DNA from: Chloroflexota bacterium
GTDB taxonomy: Bacteria; Chloroflexota; Ktedonobacteria; Ktedonobacterales; Ktedonobacteraceae
Direction: 5' to 3'
Assembly (NCBI GenBank): GCA_902810755.1
Contig: CADDYT010000014.1
Coordinates: forward strand, 1-62,349
DNA length: 62,349 nt
Position numbers and translations under genes: made by a program. Position 1 is the first letter of the stretch; each line of letters begins with the position of its first letter. The notes under the pieces were generated by a model. It saw only the letters and a program-made list of their open reading frames with translations. It was not told the origin of the DNA and searched no databases. Positions 42,377-49,728 of this stretch are shown one piece after another.

Positions 42377-43345
42377 ATGAATTGCACATCCTGTGGAGCA
42401 AATCTGCCGCCCGGCGCAGCCAGTTGCCCTCTCTGCGGCAACCCTACTCCCTACAACGTTTCCGCACCCTCAGGATCATACGATCCGACGGTTGCCGCTT
42501 CATCATATGGAACGCCGCCACCACCGTCAGGCGCGCCAACGCCGCCTTACAGCGCGCCAACGGCCTACGGCTCGCCAGCTTACGGCGCGCCGCCGAATCC
42601 GCCAGACCCCTACGGCAGCTCTAATGCCTATGTACCGCCACCACCACCGATGCAGCAACCGGTATATCCGGGGCAGTTTGGTTCGCAGATGCAGGGGCCG
42701 CAGCAAAAGCCAAAAAGCAAACTCCCCCTCATACTCGGCATCGTCGGCGGCGTCCTCTTGCTGCTCTGTATCGGCGCCTGCGCGCTGATCTACGCGGCCA
42801 GTAAAAATGCGCCCACTACGACGACCAACACTCCCACAACAACCACGACAACGAATACGACGCCCGCGCCAACGACGGGTACCACACCCGGCAGCAGCAC
42901 GACCGGGCCGTCAGGTCAGGCAATTGTGCCTGCTGCGGCTGCTATCATCACCAATGCAAAGATGACAAGCGCCGTTGACAGCAACTACCAACCTACAAAT
43001 CCGACGACCACCTTCACGCTGAATCAGAACATCTATGTTACTTTCGATCTGCATCTTACCCAGAAGGGCTATGCTGTCGCAAAATGGTATGATGGTACTG
43101 ACCTTATCCACACAAGCAAGATTCTCTCGCTCCAGGATACAAGCTACACCGTTGGCTACTTCGGCGTGCAGTATCTCCAACCTACGAGTAACGGGGCAGT
43201 CGAGTTGTACTGGTGTACCCAACCTGATTGCAGTGATGGTCAGCTTGCTGCTTTTCTGAACTTCACCGTTACCAGCTCCTCTTCCATCCAGCCACCCACC
43301 ACCGCTACTATAGCTGCGGTAATGGATATGGATCGCCGGGTGTGA
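42377..43345 (+). CDS. Zinc-ribbon membrane protein, paralogue 2
   Basis: 322 residues built like its upstream neighbour. It has a zinc ribbon CTSCGANLPPG...CPLCG (3-22), a Pro/Ser/Tyr-rich linker, a transmembrane helix at about 115-140 (LPLILGIVGGVLLLLCIGACALIYAA), a Thr-rich stalk (TTTTNTPTTTTTT), and a C-terminal domain starting IITNAKMTSAVDSNYQP with two Cys (CTQPDC) that may form a disulfide outside. Residues TTTFTLNQNIYVTFDL here and TTTFTVGQPVYVTFLV in paralogue 1 align well. AGGAGG precedes the ATG. Function is unknown; the conserved outside domain could be a ligand sensor. Confidence 0.75.
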   Translation: MNCTSCGANLPPGAASCPLCGNPTPYNVSAPSGSYDPTVAASSYGTPPPPSGAPTPPYSAPTAYGSPAYGAPPNPPDPYGSSNAYVPPPPPMQQPVYPGQFGSQMQGPQQKPKSKLPLILGIVGGVLLLLCIGACALIYAASKNAPTTTTNTPTTTTTTNTTPAPTTGTTPGSSTTGPSGQAIVPAAAAIITNAKMTSAVDSNYQPTNPTTTFTLNQNIYVTFDLHLTQKGYAVAKWYDGTDLIHTSKILSLQDTSYTVGYFGVQYLQPTSNGAVELYWCTQPDCSDGQLAAFLNFTVTSSSSIQPPTTATIAAVMDMDRRV

Positions 43346-43412
43346 TTGATACCTCATCGCTCAACCGCAGGCCGCAAGGGATGGCCCCATAGGCGTTCAC
43401 TTCAGGCCACCA

Positions 43413-43509
43413 CAGGCCACCCGCCAGGGGTGGCCCTACTCTATACGGACGTATCGTAGGGCTTGTGGAGCCGCCGCGTAGAGTAGGGCCACCCCTGGCG
43501 GGTGGCCTG
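43413..43509. repeat. 31-bp perfect palindrome, GGCCACCC family
   Basis: The left arm at 43413-43443 (CAGGCCACCCGCCAGGGGTG...) pairs exactly with 43479-43509 around a 35-base loop. A further related half-site (GGGGCCACCCCCTTGCGGGTGGCC) follows at 43544-43567. The whole gap 43346-43590, between convergent genes, is made of this material. A close relative lies at 45554-45647. Confidence 0.88.
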
Positions 43510-43590
43510 CCCGGCGTTGGCACGGGCTTACGTTAACGCTTCTGGGGCCACCCCCTTGCGGGTGGCCTGGGGGTGGGGGATAAGTTTTTT

Positions 43591-44487
43591 CTACCCCTGT
43601 ACGCCAGCCAGTATCGCCGCCAGTTGCGCCCGTTCCTGTTCTGTCAGGGGCAAGAGCGGTAAACGCGGACGACCGCCGTAGCCGACGAGAAGTTCGAGGG
43701 CGGCTTTAAGGCCAGGCACGTTGTAGGTGGCCGTGATGGCGGTATTGGCCGGGGCAAGACGGGCCTGCAGGATGCGCGCCTCCGCGAGTTGCCCGGCGTT
43801 GAAGAGTTCCTGCACGCGGCAGACCTCGCGGGGGAAGATATTGGCAAGGGCGGCGACGGCCCCGGCGGCCCCGACGGCGAGGGCCGGTAGCAGGTAGCCT
43901 GCGCTGCCCGCGAAGGCGCGGAAACGCAAATGGGCGGTGGCCGCAACGATCTGCGCCAGTTTGGCCATGTTGCCCGAACTATCTTTGACGCCGAGAATGT
44001 TCGGGTGTTCTGCCAGCGCGCAGATGGTGGCGGCATCGAGATCAAGACCGGCGGCGTTGGCGGGCATGTTATAGATAACGACGGGCAGCGGGCTGCTATC
44101 AGCAATGGCGCGGTAATGCGCGAGCAGAGCGGCGTTGTTCATACGACTCTTAAAATAGAAGCCCGGCAAGATCAGGGCCATATCCGCGCCAGAGGCAGCA
44201 GCCTGGCGGCAGTTGGCGATGCTCGCTCGCGTCGATTGCTCGCCGCAGCCCGCGATGAGCGGCATCTCCGGGTCGGCGACGGCACGCACCGTCTCAATGA
44301 TCTGCGCGCGTTCATCGCCGCTCAGGTGAACCGATTCGCCGTTGGAACCCATAACGACGTAGCCAGTGATGCCGCTTCCGTTCAGCGCCTGTACGTGCCG
44401 CCGCAGTGTCGCCAGATCAAGTTCCTCATCGTCGGTAAAAAATGTCGGTAGCGGCGGGTAAATGCCTGCCGGAATGATCTCTAACAC
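43591..44487 (-). CDS. DHDPS/NAL-superfamily aldolase, most like 4-hydroxy-2-oxoglutarate aldolase
   Basis: 298 residues of the class I aldolase TIM-barrel family that includes DapA, NanA and HOGA. The Schiff-base Lys is in LGVKDSSGN, the Tyr partner in VVIYNMPANAAGLDLD and the substrate loop GSNGESVHL. GSNGE replaces the TTGE of true dihydrodipicolinate synthase. The pattern VVMGSNGE, FAGSAGYLLPALAVGAAGAVAALAN and VPGLKAALELLVGYGG resembles eukaryotic HOGA1 more than DapA. So pyruvate-plus-aldehyde cleavage of a 2-keto acid is likelier than lysine synthesis, an inference from motif comparison by eye. The gene stands alone on the minus strand, with a palindrome beyond its 3' end. Confidence 0.82.
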   Translation of the reverse strand: MLEIIPAGIYPPLPTFFTDDEELDLATLRRHVQALNGSGITGYVVMGSNGESVHLSGDERAQIIETVRAVADPEMPLIAGCGEQSTRASIANCRQAAASGADMALILPGFYFKSRMNNAALLAHYRAIADSSPLPVVIYNMPANAAGLDLDAATICALAEHPNILGVKDSSGNMAKLAQIVAATAHLRFRAFAGSAGYLLPALAVGAAGAVAALANIFPREVCRVQELFNAGQLAEARILQARLAPANTAITATYNVPGLKAALELLVGYGGRPRLPLLPLTEQERAQLAAILAGVQG

Positions 44488-44565
44488 GCTTATACTCCTT
44501 TTCTTATGTACCTTCTTATGCGTCTTCTGGGGAAATTATAGCATGTGAGCAAGGGTCACATGCAC

Positions 44566-44594
44566 TTGACACGCCCGGCAGGCTTGACTATAAT
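44566..44594 (+). promoter_or_regulatory. Consensus sigma-70-type promoter of the DUF177-rpmF operon
   Basis: TTGACA at 44566-44571, a 17-bp spacer and TATAAT at 44589-44594: a full match to the consensus. Transcription would begin near 44601, about 120 bases before the GTG of the DUF177 gene. Such strength fits a ribosomal-protein operon. Confidence 0.85.
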
Positions 44595-44723
44595 AATCAG
44601 GCACACACACGCTGCTGAGCAGGTTGCCTCACGGGAACATATGCGCTATTTTAATCGAAGTGGAATATCTCTCGCGACTGAGCTTGCGACGAAACAGATT
44701 GAAAAGATGGAAGGGAAATTCTC

Positions 44724-45254
44724 GTGATTTACAACGTGGCGCAACTTTTGAAAGCGCCTGTGGGAACCTCGCTTGAGTATGATATACACGAAGAAGATGT
44801 TCAGCTTGATGACGACCTGAAGGTGATCGGCCCCATCGAGGGGCATGTGCGCCTTCACCATACCAACCAGGGTATCCTGGCCGATGGTTGGGTGGAACTC
44901 ACCCTTGAGTTGACCTGCATGCGCTGCTTGAAAGAATTCGAGCATCCTATGCACCTGGACTTCAGCGAAGTGTTTTATCCAACGGTAGATGTCACCAGCG
45001 GCATGCCGGTGCCACCGATGGAGGAGGAAGTTGCTTTCCCCATCGATGAACACCACCAGCTTGATCTGACCGAGGCAATCCGGCAAAATATACTGGTCTC
45101 GCTGCCTATGGTGCCGATCTGCGGGGAAGATTGCGCCGGGCTTTGCCCGCAGTGCGGAAAAGATCTCAACTCCGGCCTCTGCGAGTGCAAGCCAGAGATC
45201 GATACACGTTTCAGCGTGCTTGAACAATTATTGCGAAACGGTTCTGAGTCATAG
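44724..45254 (+). CDS. DUF177 (YceD-like) protein, 23S rRNA-accumulation family
   Basis: 176 residues starting at a GTG behind GGAAGGG. The family core includes LTCMRCLKEFEHPMHLDFSEVF with the CxxC pair, followed by LDLTEAIRQNILVSLPMVPICGEDCAGLCPQCGKDLNSGLCEC, the second Cys cluster that probably binds zinc. DUF177 proteins are nearly always encoded just before rpmF, as here (gap 78 bases), and in E. coli and plants are needed for 23S rRNA accumulation. The stop is followed by the L32 gene in the same direction, and both are served by the promoter at 44566. Confidence 0.92.
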   Translation: MIYNVAQLLKAPVGTSLEYDIHEEDVQLDDDLKVIGPIEGHVRLHHTNQGILADGWVELTLELTCMRCLKEFEHPMHLDFSEVFYPTVDVTSGMPVPPMEEEVAFPIDEHHQLDLTEAIRQNILVSLPMVPICGEDCAGLCPQCGKDLNSGLCECKPEIDTRFSVLEQLLRNGSES

Positions 45255-45332
45255 CCACTGCTGCCATAGGCAGGCAAGATGGCTGTCATCATTCAGAAAC
45301 CATAGCGGAAAACAAAGAGGAGAATTTATCGT

Positions 45333-45527
45333 ATGGGAGCGTTACCAAAACAACGAGTCTCGCATGCTCGCAAAGGCGAGCGGCGAGCGCATATGCATCT
45401 GACCCCACCACAGCTGGTGGCCTGTCCGCGTTGCAGGAAGCCGCGTCTTTCGCATCATGCCTGCCCGCACTGCGGCTACTACCGCAATCGCCAGGTGTTT
45501 ATCCCACGCAGCGAGAAGAAAGCGTAA
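45333..45527 (+). CDS. rpmF: 50S ribosomal protein L32
   Basis: 64 residues with the family start MGALPKQRVSHARKGERRAH and the zinc-binding pattern CPRCRKPRLSHHACPHCGYY (two CxxC pairs), ending in the basic tail RSEKKA. It is a component of the large ribosomal subunit near the peptidyl-transferase exit region. The N-terminus AVPKRRxSxxRxxxRRxH of other species is recognisable. AGGAG precedes the ATG. It is preceded by the DUF177 gene and followed, after a large palindrome, by fabD, a linkage common in bacteria. Confidence 0.95.
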   Translation: MGALPKQRVSHARKGERRAHMHLTPPQLVACPRCRKPRLSHHACPHCGYYRNRQVFIPRSEKKA

Positions 45528-45553
45528 CCAGGCCAGAGAGGAGGACTACTCCC

Positions 45554-45647
45554 AGGCCACCCGCAAAGGGATGGCCCTACTATATACGATCCGTCCTGGC
45601 TTAGAGAGCCGTCGTATATAGTAGGGCCATCCCCTTGCGGGTAGCCC
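45554..45647. repeat. 36-bp near-perfect palindrome, GGCCACCC family
   Basis: The left arm at 45554-45589 pairs with 45612-45647 with few mismatches around a 22-base loop. It shares GGCCACCCGC, TGGCCCTACT and TATACGA with the palindrome at 43413-43509. It lies between rpmF and fabD in the same direction and so may split or attenuate the operon. Confidence 0.85.
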
Positions 45648-45713
45648 GGGGTGGTTCCCATCACCGTCTCTTTCGTTTATTTTCATGCATTTCAGTCAAT
45701 ATGGAAAAACATC

Positions 45714-46751
45714 ATGACGGGACAAGTTGCCTTTCTTTTCCCAGGGCAGGGCAGCCAGGCCGCAGGTATGGGAGCCGATATTTATGCACAGTCTCCGGCG
45801 GCGCGGCGCGTCTTCGACAGCGTGGATGAGGCGCTGGGCTTCCCGCTCAGCACGCTCTGCTTTCAAGGCCCTGAAGAGACATTGCGCGAAACCATCAACA
45901 CCCAGCCAGCCATCGTTACCGACAGTCTTGCCCTGCTCGCGGCTTTTCAGGAGCAACTTTCACCGGGAAACTCCTCGTGGGCGTATCCCCTGACCCCCAC
46001 CTTCACTGCCGGGCACAGTGTGGGCGAATATGCCGCGCTCGTCGCCTCTGGCGCGCTCGATCTGACCGGGGCGGCGCGGCTTGTGCGCGAACGCGGGCGG
46101 CTCATGCACCATGAAGGCACGGTCTGCTCCAGCGGGATGGCCGCCGTCATCGGCATGGATGAGGCCCCCCTGCAAGAAGTCTGCCAGCAGGCCACCGAAG
46201 AGACACTGGCGGCCCTTGAGGCCGATGGAGGCGCGCGCCATCCGGGTGATGGGCGCGTCATCGTTGCCAACTATAATGCGCCGGGCCAGATCGTCATTTC
46301 GGGCGAGCAGCGCGCACTGGCACGGGCGATGGAGCTGGCAAAAGCGCGTGGCGCGAAACGAGTCATCCCGCTCGCCGTCAGCGCCGCCTTCCACTCGCCG
46401 GTCATGCAACCGGCGGCAGAGGGGCTGGCGCAGGCCATCCCGGCCGCAGGCGTGCGCGATGCCGCCATTCCCATCATCAGCAACATCACCGCGACCCCGC
46501 TCACAGCGGCGGCGGACATCCAGCGCGAGCTGCCGCAGCAGATTGCCTCGTCCGTACAGTGGGTGCGCAGCATCGAATATATGGCGAACGCGGGCGTCAC
46601 CACATTCATCGAAATCGGCCCCGGCCAGGCGCTCACAGGCATGGTCAAACGTATCGTGAAAGGCGCGACCACCCTCAATATCGGCAATGCTGCTGAACTT
46701 GAAAAAGTTGCTGGCCTTGTGCGTGAAATGGGCCTCGTGCGTGGTGTATAA
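45714..46751 (+). CDS. fabD: Malonyl-CoA:ACP transacylase
   Basis: 345 residues beginning MTGQVAFLFPGQGSQAAGMG. The catalytic Ser102 is in AGHSVGEYAAL. The Arg is in LVRERGRLMH, the Val/Tyr-Asn in NYNAPGQIVISG, the catalytic His in AVSAAFHSPVM and the Gln in EIGPGQALTGM. It loads malonyl groups onto acyl carrier protein for fatty-acid synthesis. Its length is slightly above the usual 310, from an insertion at about 165-180 (EETLAALEADGGARHPG). The ACP gene is 910 bases downstream in the same run. Starts upstream of 45714 are open but would enter the palindromic repeat. Confidence 0.95.
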   Translation: MTGQVAFLFPGQGSQAAGMGADIYAQSPAARRVFDSVDEALGFPLSTLCFQGPEETLRETINTQPAIVTDSLALLAAFQEQLSPGNSSWAYPLTPTFTAGHSVGEYAALVASGALDLTGAARLVRERGRLMHHEGTVCSSGMAAVIGMDEAPLQEVCQQATEETLAALEADGGARHPGDGRVIVANYNAPGQIVISGEQRALARAMELAKARGAKRVIPLAVSAAFHSPVMQPAAEGLAQAIPAAGVRDAAIPIISNITATPLTAAADIQRELPQQIASSVQWVRSIEYMANAGVTTFIEIGPGQALTGMVKRIVKGATTLNIGNAAELEKVAGLVREMGLVRGV

Positions 46752-46788
46752 TAGAGAGCAGGATAAGAGAAAGGAGACGGTGAGATCA

Positions 46789-47121
46789 ATGGTTGCTGAA
46801 GCACAGGGAGTGGTACGCATCGCGCGCCAGGTTCTCCTGACCATCGTCGTCAACGCGGCGTTGCAGATTCCCGGCGTCGTGCGTTTCGCGCACAGCAGCG
46901 ACCTGTGGTCGCGCCTGGCCGGTCGCGAGATACCGGCCCAGGGCGTCTCCCTCAGCATCAAGGATCACACCGTCTCAGCCGATCTGTACCTGGTGGTGGA
47001 AGCGGGGGCGAACATCGTCGAGACAGGCACCGCCGTGCAGGAAGAGGTGGCAGCCGCCATCGAACATATGGTCGGCCTGCGAGTACGCGAGGTCAATATC
47101 TATATTCAAGATGTCGAGTAG
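46789..47121 (+). CDS. Asp23/Gls24-family envelope stress protein
   Basis: 110 residues of the Asp23/Gls24 (YqhY) family: GVVRIARQVLLTIVVNAALQIPGVVRF, then DHTVSADLYLVVEAGANIVETGTAVQEEVAAAIEHMVGLRVREVNIYIQDV, with the alternating beta/alpha layout and final VNIxIxDV motif. In Gram-positives YqhY is encoded next to nusB and is tied to control of fatty-acid (acetyl-CoA carboxylase) flux. Here it likewise sits between fabD and nusB, supporting that role by context. The ATG at 46789 follows AAGGAG with a rather long spacing. Confidence 0.85.
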   Translation: MVAEAQGVVRIARQVLLTIVVNAALQIPGVVRFAHSSDLWSRLAGREIPAQGVSLSIKDHTVSADLYLVVEAGANIVETGTAVQEEVAAAIEHMVGLRVREVNIYIQDVE

Positions 47122-47215
47122 AAAGAAGTACGGGGAACGAGTGTGTTATACATAGGACAGGCTGCCGCTGCCGGGCGCCTGCCAGATGTATAACCGGGAG
47201 TGAGTCGAGGACGCC

Positions 47216-47662
47216 ATGCCGATAGGGACACGCAGACAAGCGCGCATGATCGCGCTGCAAACACTGTACGAGTATGACACAGCTCATCATGACCCGGAGG
47301 AGGTGTTACAGCGTCATGTGGAGGAGCGCCATCTGCCGCCCAAGGTGGAAGAATATGCCAGAGAACTGATCGGGGGCGTCAATAACCACCTGGCCGAAAT
47401 AGACGCTCATATCCAGAGCGCCGCGCGCGAATGGCCGCTTCATCAGATGGCCCGAATAGACAAAAATATCCTCAGACTTGCAATCTACGAGATTCTGTTT
47501 AATAATACGGTACCAGCGAAGGCTGCAATTAACGAAGCCGTGGAACTTGCCAAACAGTTTGGCAGCGACACTTCCAGCCGCTTCATTAATGGCGTCCTGG
47601 GTACAATATTTATGCGGGCGCAACAGCAGCCCACTCCAAAAACCGAAAGTGAGGTAAAATAG
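47216..47662 (+). CDS. nusB: Transcription antitermination factor NusB
   Basis: 148 residues, the usual NusB length. Helical throughout, starting [17 protein letters not shown]. The C-terminal half is the family signature: [56 protein letters not shown]. It binds boxA RNA with NusE (S10) to keep rRNA transcription processive. The stop overlaps the GTG of acpP by one base (47662), so the two are translationally coupled. The gap to the Gls24 gene is 94 bases. Confidence 0.95.
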   Translation: MPIGTRRQARMIALQTLYEYDTAHHDPEEVLQRHVEERHLPPKVEEYARELIGGVNNHLAEIDAHIQSAAREWPLHQMARIDKNILRLAIYEILFNNTVPAKAAINEAVELAKQFGSDTSSRFINGVLGTIFMRAQQQPTPKTESEVK

Positions 47663-47907
47663 TGGCAACAAATCAGGATGTGTACGATCGGCTCAAGAAA
47701 ATCATCGTCGACCAGCTGGGCGTCGATGAAAGCGAGGTAGTTCCAGGTGCGTCGTTCGTGGAAGACCTCAACGCTGACTCTCTCGACCTGGTTGAACTCA
47801 TCATGTCTCTGGAGGAAGAGTTCAAACTGCAAATCTCGGACGAGGATGCGGAGAAGATCACGACGGTGCAAGAGGCCGAAGACTATATCGAAGAACACTT
47901 GCGCTAA
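47662..47907 (+). CDS. acpP: Acyl carrier protein
   Basis: 81 residues, a GTG start overlapping the last base of nusB. The protein is acidic and helical, with the phosphopantetheine site at Ser40 in [15 protein letters not shown]. It is the carrier for fatty-acid synthesis and a substrate of FabD encoded upstream. The typical helix III pattern [26 protein letters not shown] is present. No fabF/fabG gene follows; the next gene is an ECF sigma factor 274 bases on. Confidence 0.95.
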   Translation: MATNQDVYDRLKKIIVDQLGVDESEVVPGASFVEDLNADSLDLVELIMSLEEEFKLQISDEDAEKITTVQEAEDYIEEHLR

Positions 47908-48129
47908 TTTCAGAGCAGGGAGAGATGAGGCGGGAACAGGATATCCCGGTCGCCTCTTTCCCGCTATCTTCCGGGCGCAATACAGCAGCAGACGCCGGGT
48001 CATTGCGCCCATCTCTCTCGTGTACATCAACGTGCCGGTATCCCCTGTCCTTAATACACGCTTTCTGTTCCATCTGGAAATTCGTGCAATTTCCTGTCAC
48101 ATTTCTCCACCTTCGTGCATCTCTATAGA

Positions 48130-48159
48130 TGTAGCGAGAAAACCCACCGGGGCGCTACA
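48130..48159 (+). promoter_or_regulatory. Inverted repeat ahead of the ECF sigma gene
   Basis: TGTAGCG at 48130-48136 and CGCTACA at 48153-48159 with 16 bases between, ending 22 bases before the sigma ATG. It could be an operator or a leader hairpin. The surrounding gap 47908-48181 otherwise shows nothing I can identify. Confidence 0.4.
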
Positions 48160-48181
48160 AACGGAAAAGAGTTGTTGAAAA

Positions 48182-48964
48182 ATGATGCCTGCGGCGCAAG
48201 CAGTAGAGTTGCTTATTCAAGAATACGGGAAGCTGGTTTTCCACACCATCTACGCCCTCACCGGTGACTGGGAGGAAAGCCAGGACCTGACACAGGATAC
48301 CTTTCACCAGGCCCTGAAAGCGATTGACGCTGCCCGCGCCGACTGTGAGGCACGCGGCGAGCAGTTCCACGCCAGAGCCTGGCTCCTGCGTATCGCGCTC
48401 AATACCGCGCGCATGCAACGCCGCCGCCGCAGCCTCTTCCGCTTCATCCCGTTTTCTTCAATGCGCAGGGCGCGCACGGAGAACGAGGAGGGTGAGGACG
48501 AGGCGCTGCAAACGGAGGCCGCGCCGGTTCAACCGGTCGGCTACGGCGCGACCGGAAGCGATGATCCCGCCAGGTCGGTGGCCGAACGCGACGCCGTCCA
48601 GCGCACAATGGCGCGCCTGAGCGAACCCTTGCGCGTCTGCCTGCTGCTCTCAGTCGTTGGCGACTTCTCGACCGCCGAAATTGCCGGGATGCTCGACCTG
48701 CAGGAAGCGGCAGTGCGCCAGCGTCTGGCCCGCGCTCGCAAGCAGTTCCAGCAGCTCTACGCGCTGGAAAGCGGCGAGCAACTCGATAGCGGAACACCGG
48801 CCCCGGCGTCGGCTTCGGCCACACCCGACAGCAGAATGGAACGCGGAGAGGCATCAATACAACAACCCGAAGAGGAGCGCGTGGAAAGCCGGACTTCGGC
48901 GGTTTCACCGTCACAGCCGCCTTTCGCGCTGCGCCCCTCGATCCTGCGGAGGATGTATGCGTAA
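48182..48964 (+). CDS. ECF-type RNA polymerase sigma factor
   Basis: 260 residues. Sigma region 2 (about 10-85) has LIQEYGKLVFHTIYALTGDWEESQDLTQDTFHQALKAID and the aromatic WLLRIALNTARMQRRRR. A variable linker leads to sigma region 4 (about 138-195) with MARLSEPLRVCLLLSVVGDFSTAEIAGMLDLQEAAVRQRLARARKQ, a clear helix-turn-helix. A further 60-residue Glu/Ser/Pro-rich tail follows, longer than in most ECF factors. The ribosome site is weak. The last 8 bases overlap the next small gene, the usual arrangement for a sigma factor and its regulator. Confidence 0.88.
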   Translation: MMPAAQAVELLIQEYGKLVFHTIYALTGDWEESQDLTQDTFHQALKAIDAARADCEARGEQFHARAWLLRIALNTARMQRRRRSLFRFIPFSSMRRARTENEEGEDEALQTEAAPVQPVGYGATGSDDPARSVAERDAVQRTMARLSEPLRVCLLLSVVGDFSTAEIAGMLDLQEAAVRQRLARARKQFQQLYALESGEQLDSGTPAPASASATPDSRMERGEASIQQPEEERVESRTSAVSPSQPPFALRPSILRRMYA

Positions 48965-49253
48965 CGATTCTATCGAGAGCCTGTTGCTGCGCCACTATGG
49001 CGATGACGCTCCAGCGCCTGCCGGGCTGGAAACGCGCCTTATCGCCTCTGTGCGCCGGGAAGCGGCTGAACTGCGCGAGCAAGAACGGGTAGCCGCCAGG
49101 CTGGGCGAACGGCGAATCAGCCGCCGGGCGGCAGTGCGCCTGGTCGCCATCGGCACGGCTGGCCTCAGCGTCGTTAGCATGGGCCTGGAAAGCCTGCAAT
49201 CGCTCGAAGCTGACCTCATGGGCCAGGATATTACGCAGCCTGCCTACCCTTAG
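48957..49253 (+). CDS. Small protein overlapping the sigma gene (possible anti-sigma partner)
   Basis: 98 residues: MRNDSIESLLLRHYGDDAPAP is followed by a charged helix (RREAAELREQERVAARLGERR) and then a moderately hydrophobic stretch (AVRLVAIGTAGLSVVSMGLESL, about 57-78). The ATG at 48957 lies inside the sigma gene, with CGGAGG 4 bases upstream, and the two coding regions overlap by 8 bases. Position and coupling suggest an anti-sigma factor or sigma cofactor. However, no zinc-binding HxxxCxxC anti-sigma motif is visible, so that is inference only. Confidence 0.6.
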   Translation: MRNDSIESLLLRHYGDDAPAPAGLETRLIASVRREAAELREQERVAARLGERRISRRAAVRLVAIGTAGLSVVSMGLESLQSLEADLMGQDITQPAYP

Positions 49254-49389
49254 CCGGTCGCTCGTTTGCAATGATCCATGTACGTCGTTTCGCCGTAGTA
49301 TCTGATAGCACGCGAGGAACGTGTGAACAGGTGAGAAAAACAGCAGAAGTCGCAGGAAGACAGAGCATAGAACAGAAAGGATACCTATC

Positions 49390-49695
49390 ATGCCATTCGG
49401 ATTTCATGGACTCGACCTCGTCGTCATTCTCGTCATTGCCCTCTTAATCTTTGGGCCGAAGAAGCTACCGGAAATGGGTTCAGCCATCGGCAAAAGTATC
49501 AAAGAGTTCAGGAAGGGCATGAGCGAACTGACCAGCCCGAAGGAAGAACCAGAAGAGAAGGCAAAAGTCTCCTCCCCGGTCAGCATGGAGGCCATTGATC
49601 GTGAAGTCGCCAGCAAGAAAGCCGCCGCCGAAAGCAGTATGGCTGAACCCGAAGTCTACAGCGCGACCAGCAAAACCGAGACGCCAGCCGAATAA
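49390..49695 (+). CDS. tatA: Twin-arginine translocase subunit TatA
   Basis: 101 residues. A short N-terminal transmembrane helix ([23 protein letters not shown]) with the FGPKKLPE hinge and the amphipathic helix [15 protein letters not shown] are diagnostic of TatA/TatE. A Glu/Ala/Ser-rich soluble tail follows. It polymerises to form the translocation path for folded proteins bearing twin-arginine signals. AAAGGA precedes the ATG. tatC follows after 33 bases; no separate tatB is seen, so TatA may serve both roles as in many Gram-positives. Exported clients may include the proteins at 60138 and 61684. Confidence 0.93.
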   Translation: MPFGFHGLDLVVILVIALLIFGPKKLPEMGSAIGKSIKEFRKGMSELTSPKEEPEEKAKVSSPVSMEAIDREVASKKAAAESSMAEPEVYSATSKTETPAE

Positions 49696-49728
49696 GCTCT
49701 TGAGCTGGTACCTGATTGGAGAATGTCT

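Noticed and set aside
44545..44727. 60-codon frame upstream of the DUF177 gene
   Set aside because: It begins within the promoter region and has no ribosome site or family pattern.
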